From Streptomyces cucumeris (lineage in GTDB: Bacteria; Actinomycetota; Actinomycetes; Streptomycetales; Streptomycetaceae), in NCBI RefSeq assembly GCF_024295805.1, contig NZ_JANCLX010000041.1, positions 1-64,000 on the forward strand: DNA of 64,000 bases. The letters are read 5' to 3'. Positions 58,359 through 64,000 of the stretch are shown here, one piece after another (position 1 is the stretch's first letter; each line of letters begins with the position of its first letter). The notes under the pieces are model-generated. The model was not told the origin of the DNA, did not search any database, and saw only the letters and a program-made list of their open reading frames with translations. The translations under genes were made by a program, and so were the position numbers.

Positions 58359-59281
58359 CGGGCCAGCCCCTTCCGGTCGAGGAGACGGACGAAATAGCGG
58401 GCCACGACGGTGGTGACGGCCAGCATCAGCAGTCCGGTCACCGCGGCGTAGCCGAAGTCGAAGAAGCGGAAGGCGGTTTCATAGAGCCGGACGGACGCCG
58501 TCTTGGTGGCGTCGGCGGGTCCGCCGCCGGTGGTGTTCCAGATGATGTCGAAGTAGCGCAGCGCGTCCATCGACCGGATCAGCAGTGCCACCAGCAGGAC
58601 GGGTGCGATGGCGGGCAGCACGATGTGGCGCAGGGTGCGCGGCATTCCGGCGCCGTCGAGCGACGCCGCCTCCAGCACGCTGGAGGGCACGGAGGTCAGT
58701 CCGGCCAGCGCGATCAGGGTGACCAGCGGTGTCCACTCCCAGATGTCCATCAGGGTCACCGAGAGGAACGCGGTCGTCTTGTCGCCCATCAGATCGCCGT
58801 GGTAGCCGGCCTGGCCCAGCAGCCAGGAGTAGAGCCCGAAGGTGGAGTCGGTGAGGAAGCGGCCCAGCAGTCCCACGATCACGGGTGCCACGAACATCGG
58901 GAGCAGCAGCAGGCTCAGCGCGGCGTTGCGGCCGTGCCGCAACCGCCACAGACAGATGGCCAGCAGGGTGCCGAGCACCATCTCGCCGCCCACCGTGAGC
59001 AGGAAGTACCCGGCGGTCCTGGCCCAGGCCCACGCCATGTCGGGGTCGGTGAACAGCCGTGTCCAGTTGTCGGCTCCGGCGCCCTCCAGCCTGAGCCCGC
59101 CGAGCAGGTGCACCCGGGAGAAGCTCATGATGACCACCGCCGCGAACGGCAGCAGGGAGACACCGGCGAGCACCAGCAGTCCGGGGGCCATCATGCGTCC
59201 GGCGAAGCCGGGGAGGGGAATCCGGGAACGGCGTCCGGAGGAGCGTCCGTCCCGGCGGAGGCCGGTCGTCAGGGAACCCAT
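58355..59281 (-). CDS. Carbohydrate ABC transporter permease, MalF-like
   Basis: The 308-aa protein has six helices, the first at about residues 30-52 (APGLLVLAGVSLLPFAAVVIM), and the EAA loop LEAASLDGAGMPRTLRHIVLPAIAP (about 208-232). It fits the MalF/UgpA permease group for oligosaccharides or polyols. The ATG starts two bases after the stop of the solute-binding protein gene and the stop overlaps the MalG-like start, giving one tight operon. Confidence 0.92.
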   Translation of the reverse strand: MGSLTTGLRRDGRSSGRRSRIPLPGFAGRMMAPGLLVLAGVSLLPFAAVVIMSFSRVHLLGGLRLEGAGADNWTRLFTDPDMAWAWARTAGYFLLTVGGEMVLGTLLAICLWRLRHGRNAALSLLLLPMFVAPVIVGLLGRFLTDSTFGLYSWLLGQAGYHGDLMGDKTTAFLSVTLMDIWEWTPLVTLIALAGLTSVPSSVLEAASLDGAGMPRTLRHIVLPAIAPVLLVALLIRSMDALRYFDIIWNTTGGGPADATKTASVRLYETAFRFFDFGYAAVTGLLMLAVTTVVARYFVRLLDRKGLAR

Positions 59282-59283
59282 GG

Positions 59284-60756
59284 TCAGTTCACCCACCCTC
59301 GGGCGACGATGCGGTCGATACGGCTGGTGGCGGCCCGCATGGCCGACTCCGGCGAGGCGTCGCCCGCGAGCATGCCGGAAAGCTGGGTGTAGACGGCGGT
59401 GTCGCACTCCGCCCACATGGGGATCTTCGGGCGCAGTCCGATGGTGTCGGACCGCCAGGTCTCCTTGACCGCGGTCGCCGAGAGCATGTTGGCCATCTTC
59501 GAGGGCCGGTGCTGGGCCTCGGTGACGCGCGGTAGTCCGTAGACGGAGGTACGGGTCGGGGTGCCGCCGCCGACCTCGCTGGCCAGGTTGGCCAGTTGGG
59601 TCCTGGGCGCGGTGGCCCAGTTGACGAAGAGCCAGGCGGCCTGGCGCCGTCGCTCGGGGATCACATCGGACACCGCGATACCGGTTCCGCCGTACATGCC
59701 GGCCGAGCGCGCCGGGCCCTTGGGCAGCCGGGCGTAACCGACCTTGCCGGGCATGGCCGCCTCGTTGGACGCCGCGTACTCGTGCCAGTTGGGACACATG
59801 GCGATGCGTCCGGCGCGGAAGGCCGCGCCGAGCCCGTCCCAGTCCCAGGTGCGGGAGCCGGGGTCGGCGATCCTCAGCAGCCGCTGGTAGAACGCGGCTC
59901 CTTCGATCGCGGCGTCCGAGTCCAGCCGGCAGTCCCCGGGGTCGAGGGTGCCGACGCGGCCGACGCGGCGGCCGCCGTCGAAGTAGTCGCCGCCGTAGGA
60001 CCAGAGCAGGTTGGAGAAGTCACACATCAGCGCGTCATGCTGTTTGGCCTGGTGGCCGGTGCCGTAGCGCACCGCGTCGGTCTTGTCGTTGAACCACTCG
60101 GCGATGGCGTAGTACTGCTCCCACGTCGTGTCGTCGGAAGGCATCGGATCGAAGCCGAGGTCGTCCGCCATCCGGTCGCGGTACCGCTCGAAGAGGTCGG
60201 CGCGGTACTGCCAGACCATGGTCGGGCAGTCGTAGGGCAGCGCCAGCACCTTGCCGTCACCGCCGAAGCGGCCCGCCGCGTCCAGATGGGTGGGGATGAA
60301 GTCGCCGAAGCCGCCGGGCAGCCGGGGCAGCCCGGGATCCTCGGCAAACTCCCTGAGGTCGGCGAAGGCCGGTGCGTAGGGGGCCAGCACCTGGTACGGG
60401 TCCGCGTACACCACGTCGTACTCACCGTTGCCCGAGGCGAGGTCGAGGGCGACCTTCTGCGCGAGTGCGGACAGCTCGAGCGTGACGATGTTGACGCGGA
60501 TGCCGGTGAGCTCGGTGAACGGTGTGAGGTCGGCGGCGATCGCGGCGGTGGGGGCGGTGTTCTCGGAGATGAAGTTCACCGTGGTCCCCGCGTACCGGCG
60601 CCAGGGCCCGGCATCGGCGTGGAAGGCGGCGTCGGACCGGCCGCCGCAGGCGGCCAGCAGCCCCATGGCCCCCGCCCCGGCGGCGCCGCGCAGCACGGAG
60701 CGGCGGCTGAGCGGTGGTGCGGGCCGCGGTGCGGAGGAGGGTGGGGGAGAACCCAT
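59284..60756 (-). CDS. Extracellular sugar/polyol-binding lipoprotein of ABC transporter
   Basis: The 490-aa protein has a lipoprotein signal with a twin-Arg feature (SRRSVLRGAAGAGAMGLLAAC, lipobox LAAC at about 34-37), followed by a family 1 extracellular solute-binding fold (TVNFISENTAPTAAI, EYDVVYADPYQVLAPYAP, MVWQYRADLFERY, WLFVNWATAP). It captures the substrate outside the membrane for the two permeases. No ABC ATPase lies in the operon, so a shared MsiK-type ATPase from elsewhere is presumed. AAGGGA precedes the ATG at 60756, and a repeat-rich operator region lies upstream. Confidence 0.9.
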   Translation of the reverse strand: MGSPPPSSAPRPAPPLSRRSVLRGAAGAGAMGLLAACGGRSDAAFHADAGPWRRYAGTTVNFISENTAPTAAIAADLTPFTELTGIRVNIVTLELSALAQKVALDLASGNGEYDVVYADPYQVLAPYAPAFADLREFAEDPGLPRLPGGFGDFIPTHLDAAGRFGGDGKVLALPYDCPTMVWQYRADLFERYRDRMADDLGFDPMPSDDTTWEQYYAIAEWFNDKTDAVRYGTGHQAKQHDALMCDFSNLLWSYGGDYFDGGRRVGRVGTLDPGDCRLDSDAAIEGAAFYQRLLRIADPGSRTWDWDGLGAAFRAGRIAMCPNWHEYAASNEAAMPGKVGYARLPKGPARSAGMYGGTGIAVSDVIPERRRQAAWLFVNWATAPRTQLANLASEVGGGTPTRTSVYGLPRVTEAQHRPSKMANMLSATAVKETWRSDTIGLRPKIPMWAECDTAVYTQLSGMLAGDASPESAMRAATSRIDRIVARGWVN

Positions 60757-60830
60757 GTCGTACGTCCCTTGGAGTGTGCGAGCCCGGGGAGCGGGCCGGC
60801 GCGAACTCTGACGAACGACATTGTTAGCAG

Positions 60831-60881
60831 AAGATCGAGCAAGAGTTAACACATTGTGCGAGATATTTTGCTCGTGATCTT
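60831..60881 (-). promoter_or_regulatory. Operator-like repeats upstream of the ABC operon
   Basis: AAGATCGAGCAA (60831-60842) and TTGCTC-GT-GATCTT (60868-60881) form an almost perfect inverted repeat broken by a two-base insertion, in an AT-rich region that also carries TGTTA/TTAACA. This looks like the site of a catabolic repressor whose gene is not in the window. Confidence 0.5.
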
Positions 60882-60894
60882 CCGGCTGTGACGC

Positions 60895-60935
60895 CGCTGA
60901 GGGGCGGGCTATGGTGGCCCGCCCCTCAGCGTTTT
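60895..60935 (-). terminator. Strong hairpin terminator after htpG
   Basis: A 15-bp perfect stem (60895-60909 with 60917-60931, CGCTGAGGGGCGGGC and complement) with a seven-base loop sits between the htpG stop and the ABC operon start. TTTT follows on the + strand at 60932-60935. Confidence 0.8.
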
Positions 60936-60970
60936 GTCCGGAATATTTGGTTTTGTCTGGACTGACTGGA

Positions 60971-62935
60971 CTACAGGGACTTCTCCAGCCGTCCGGCCAC
61001 CAGCTTGATGAAGCGCGCCGGGTCGGTCAGCTCGCCGCCCTCGGCCAGCAGTGCCATCCCGTGCAGCAGCTCCGCCGTCTCGGCCAGTCCGGCGTCGTCC
61101 CCGCGTTCACCATGGGCCGTGCGCAACCCGCTCACCAGTGGATGCGTGGGGTTCAGCTCCAGGATCCGCTTGACCTCGGGCAGCTCCTGGCCCATCGCCT
61201 TGTAGATGTTCTGGAGCTGCGGCGAGAGGTCATGGGTGTCGCCCACGACGCACGCGGGCGAGGTGGTCAGCCGCGAGGAGAGCCGCACCTCCTTGACGCT
61301 GTCGCTCAGCGTCGTGGTCATCCAGGAGAGCAGATCGGCGTAGTCCTGCTTCTGCCGCTCCCGCTCGGCCTCCGTCTCCGCGTCCTTCTCGCCGTCGCCG
61401 TCCAGGTCGACCTGGCCCTTGGCGATGGACCGCAGCGGCTTGCCGTCGAACTCGGGGACCGCGTCCACCCACAGCTCGTCGATGGGGTCGGTGAGGACCA
61501 GGACCTCGAACCCCTTGTCCCGGAAAGCCTCCATATGGGGCGAGCTCTCCACGATCGAGCGCGATTCGCCCGTCATGAAGTAGATGTGCTCCTGCCCCTC
61601 CTTCATCCGCTCCACGTACTGCCGCAGGGTGGTCGGCTCCTCCGCGTCCCGGGTGGTGGCGAACGAGCAGAGCCCGAGGATCGTCTCGCGGTTCTCGAAG
61701 TCGCCGAGCAGTCCCTCCTTGAGGACCGGACCGAATTCCTTCCAGAAGGTCGTGTACCGCTCCGGGGCGCCGGACACCATGTCCTTCACCGTGGAGAGCA
61801 CCTTCTTGACCAGCCGCCGCCGCATCAGCTGGATCTGGCGGTCCTGCTGGAGGGCCTCGCGCGAGACGTTCAGCGACAGGTCCGCCGCGTCCACCACACC
61901 CTTGACGAAGCGCAGGTACTCCGGCATCAGCGCTTCGCAGTCGTCCATGATGAAGACGCGCTTCACATAGAGCTGGACGCCCCGCTTGCGGTCCCGCATA
62001 TACAGGTCCTGCGGCGCGTGGGACGGGATGAACAGCAGCGACTGGTATTCGAACGTGCCCTCCGCCTGCATACGGATGGTCTCGAGCGGATCGTTCCAGT
62101 CGTGGCTGATGTGCTTGTAGAACTCGTGGTACTCGTCATCGGTCACCTCGTCCTTCGAACGCGCCCAGAGCGCCTTCATCGAGTTGACCGTCTCGACCTC
62201 CGGGGCGGCCTCCGCGGCGGAGCCACCGGCGGACTCCTCGTCGCCCTCGGCGCCCTCCGCTGCGGCCTTCGGCGGCGCCTCGACCGCCATCCGGATCGGC
62301 CAGGTGATGAAGTCCGAGTACCGCTTGACGATCTCCCTGATCTTCCAGGGGGAGGTGTAGTCGTAGAGCGCGTCCTCGGTGTCCTCCGGCTTCAGCCGGA
62401 GCGTGACCGCGGTGCCCTGCGGGGCGTCGTCGGCCGGCGCGATGGTGTACGTGCCCTCGCCGCCGGACTCCCAGCGGGTGCCCTGGCTCTCCCCGGCGCG
62501 CCGGGTCAGCAGGGTGACCCCCTCGGCCACCATGAAACTGGAGTAGAAGCCGACACCGAACTGGCCGATGAGGTCCTGTGAGGCGGCCGCGTCCTTCGAC
62601 TCCTTCAATTCCTGCAGGAATTTCGCGGTGCCGGAGTTCGCGATGGTGCCGATCAGCTGCACGACCTCGTCGTGCGACATGCCGATGCCGTTGTCGCGCA
62701 CGGTCAGGGTGCGCTGTTCCTTGTCGACCTCGATCGCGATGTGGAGATCAGAGGTGTCCGCCTCCAGGTTTCCGTCGCGGAGCGATTCCAGCCGCAGCTT
62801 GTCCAACGCGTCGGAGGCGTTGGAGACGAGCTCACGCAGAAAGACGTCCTTGTTCGAGTAAATCGAATGGATCATCAACTGGAGCAGCTGGCGCGCCTCG
62901 ACCTGAAACTCGAAAGTTTCGCTCCCTGTAGTCAC
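60971..62935 (-). CDS. htpG: Molecular chaperone HtpG (Hsp90)
   Basis: The 654-aa protein is bacterial Hsp90. Its GHKL ATPase domain (about 1-225) shows [14 protein letters not shown] with the ATP/Mg Asn, VRDNGIGMS and [13 protein letters not shown]; the middle domain ([33 protein letters not shown]) and C-terminal dimerisation domain follow. It remodels client proteins under stress. I chose the GTG at 62935 because GAGGGGAA sits just upstream and it aligns with the usual HtpG N-terminus ([19 protein letters not shown]). No HrcA/CIRCE site (TTAGCACTC-type repeat) is visible upstream. Confidence 0.97.
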
Positions 62936-63029
62936 TGATTCCCCTCGTGAGATATGCGTCGACGACATCAAGTGCGGTGTGTCGTAGCGATCTTATCCAA
63001 GAAGGGGGCCGGGAATGCCCGGATCGCGT

Positions 63030-63051
63030 GGGGGCGGTGGTACCACCGCCC
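63030..63051. terminator. Palindromic terminator after the 51-aa gene
   Basis: GGGGCGGTGGT (63030-63040) is followed directly by its exact complement (63041-63051), 23 bases after the stop of the small gene and upstream of htpG. Confidence 0.65.
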
Positions 63052-63073
63052 CGCACACGCCCGGGGCCCGGTG

Positions 63074-63229
63074 TCAGTCGCCGGGGCGGAACCGGTTCCA
63101 GTCCAGGACCTCCGCGACCTCCCGCTGGATCTCTTCCGCGGCTTCGCGGGTCTCGGTGGGCACATCCCCGTGCTCGGCGACCATGCTGTCGTAAATGGGC
63201 ACAAGGCCGGATGTGTTCGCGGTTGTCAT
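63074..63229 (-). CDS. Small 51-aa acidic protein, unknown function
   Basis: The peptide reads MTTANTSGLVPIYDSM then VAEHGDVPTETREAAEEI and ends in VLDWNRFRPGD. It is acidic, with an amphipathic helix in the middle and no signal peptide or Cys. A weak GAAAGAC lies about 11 bases before the ATG. A strong palindrome follows, suggesting a genuine transcription unit. Codon positions show normal Streptomyces GC bias. I do not recognise a family; it lies between htpG and a secreted-protein gene on the same strand. Confidence 0.55.
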   Translation of the reverse strand: MTTANTSGLVPIYDSMVAEHGDVPTETREAAEEIQREVAEVLDWNRFRPGD

Positions 63230-63334
63230 GGTTGGTATGTCTTTCTTGATCAGGATCTGACTCTGCACGGCTTCCGCTACCCGTCGCACGCCAGCACATG
63301 CGTACTGATCACTGTGGCGGGTCTCACGGTCGCC

Positions 63335-63385
63335 GGCCCCGGTCCCGCCCCTGGTCCCGGCCCCGGCCCCGGCCCTGCCCCGGCT
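63335..63385. repeat. Low-complexity CCCGGCCC-type tandem repeat
   Basis: Between the small gene and the secreted-protein gene, degenerate CCCGGC/CCCTGG hexamer-like units repeat over about 50 bases. It is non-coding and probably simple slippage-prone sequence. Confidence 0.6.
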
Positions 63386-63391
63386 CGGTCG

Positions 63392-64000
63392 TCAGGGATA
63401 GGACACCACGGTCGACGGCACCGTGGCCGAGCCCGAGGTGGCGGCTCCGGTGTCGTTGATCACGTGCTCGTACTGGCCCTTGCCGCCGAGCGAGACCACC
63501 AGCAGGTGGTGGAAGGCGACCCCGGCCCGTCGCGGGGCGGCGAAGCCGTGGTCCTGGCGGATGGACGGGTCCACGTTGTAGTAGCAGTAGCTGCCCAGGC
63601 CCCAGCCCTCGTGCGTGGTGACGGAGTCGGCCACCCGGTAGGCGGCGTACCCCTTGGTGCCGCCGTTCTGGACGGCGGCCTGGTCCGGGGCGTCGTACGC
63701 CTTCTCGTTCTGGAAGAAGACGGTGCGGCCGCGCTCTCCGGACCACTGGACGTCGTACTTGTTGAAGTGCTCGACGAACAGCCCGGTGGCCAGGACGTCG
63801 TCGCCGTCGACCCGTACGCCGTAGTCGGCGCGGTTGGTCTCCCAGCCCACCCCGGAGCCGTGGTCCGCGCGCCATACCCAGGTGTGGTCCACGATGGTGT
63901 GACGGCTGTTGATCACCATGCTGGTGGTGGCCCGGCCCGGACCCGCGCCGCCGATCCGGATGAACACGTCCTGGACGGTGACGGGGTTGGCGGAGTGGGC
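63392..64000 (-). CDS. Secreted beta-helix-type protein, C-terminal part (partial)
   Basis: The frame is open to the window edge, so only the last 202 residues are seen; the start lies outside. The visible part (VQDVFIRIGGAGPG, VDHTWVWRADHGSGVGWETN, ATGLFVEHFNKYDVQWSG, TVFFQNEKAYDAPDQAA, GWGLGSYCYYNVDP, and the end SATVPSTVVSYP) matches large secreted Streptomyces proteins often annotated as coagulation factor 5/8 type domain or adenylyl-cyclase-like. They appear to have a right-handed beta-helix and probably act on extracellular glycans. The exact enzyme activity is not established. Confidence 0.72.
   Translation of the reverse strand, partial: AHSANPVTVQDVFIRIGGAGPGRATTSMVINSRHTIVDHTWVWRADHGSGVGWETNRADYGVRVDGDDVLATGLFVEHFNKYDVQWSGERGRTVFFQNEKAYDAPDQAAVQNGGTKGYAAYRVADSVTTHEGWGLGSYCYYNVDPSIRQDHGFAAPRRAGVAFHHLLVVSLGGKGQYEHVINDTGAATSGSATVPSTVVSYP

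Noticed and set aside
63335..63385. Possible CRISPR-like repeats
   Set aside because: The units are short, degenerate and adjoining with no spacers; this is simple-sequence DNA.

Overview
The window is GC-rich actinobacterial DNA, almost certainly from a Streptomyces chromosome. The evidence is strong third-position GC bias, many GTG starts, a SapA-type spore-associated protein, two large LAL (LuxR) regulators, a class I cholesterol oxidase, a sugar ABC transporter without its own ATPase (as in MsiK-dependent systems), and rare TTA codons confined to two secondary-metabolism-like genes. The gene mix (secreted enzymes, efflux pumps, catabolic operons, an IS remnant) suggests a chromosome arm or accessory-rich region. 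I saw no tRNA, rRNA or CRISPR array.

Layout. 0-5 kb: end of an IS5-like transposase, a stand-alone FhaA N-terminal-domain protein, an epoxide hydrolase divergent from a TetR regulator/MFS pump pair with twin palindromic operators, and an unrecognised 315-aa protein. 5-13 kb: pyruvate carboxylase, an IclR regulator, a YgiN-type monooxygenase, an FMN reductase and a Tat-exported cholesterol oxidase. 13-17 kb: DUF1266 and zinc-ribbon proteins and a GH15 glycosidase. 17.3-18.5 kb: a compact two-gene graspetide (ATP-grasp RiPP) locus, with precursor peptide and ATP-grasp ligase, no adjacent methyltransferase, and a TTA codon in the ligase. 18.7-25.7 kb: MscS channel, MFS transporter, a P450 with two TTA codons, secreted phosphodiesterase-like EEP protein, membrane-anchored copper LPMO, and SapA-like protein. 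26-29.6 kb: PucR-type regulator and an acetate-type sodium/solute symporter with an unusual partner.

29.7-47.7 kb: a fatty-acid or branched acyl-CoA catabolic island. It holds a serine hydrolase, acyl-CoA ligase, SDR, CaiB-type racemase/CoA-transferase, thiolase, FadB-type fusion enzyme, a pair of translationally coupled acyl-CoA dehydrogenases and a hotdog thioesterase, with two LAL regulators interspersed. A similar interrupted repeat (GAGT, seven bases, ACTCCA) lies upstream of three of its transcription units and may be a shared operator. 47.8-56.4 kb: CGNR regulator/MFS pump, UvrA-like drug-resistance ATPase divergent from a regulator with two MerR DNA-binding domains, a VOC protein, a serine/threonine dehydratase divergent from a TetR regulator, and an unrecognised secreted protein. 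56.4-60.8 kb: a polyol-type ABC uptake operon with a zinc alcohol dehydrogenase. 61-64 kb: HtpG chaperone, a 51-aa protein, and the 3' end of a secreted beta-helix-type protein.

The strongest candidate for a little-described system is the graspetide locus. The next most interesting items are the possible regulon motif of the acyl-CoA island and the double-MerR regulator beside the UvrA-like protein. All calls come from reading the sequence; no database search was run.
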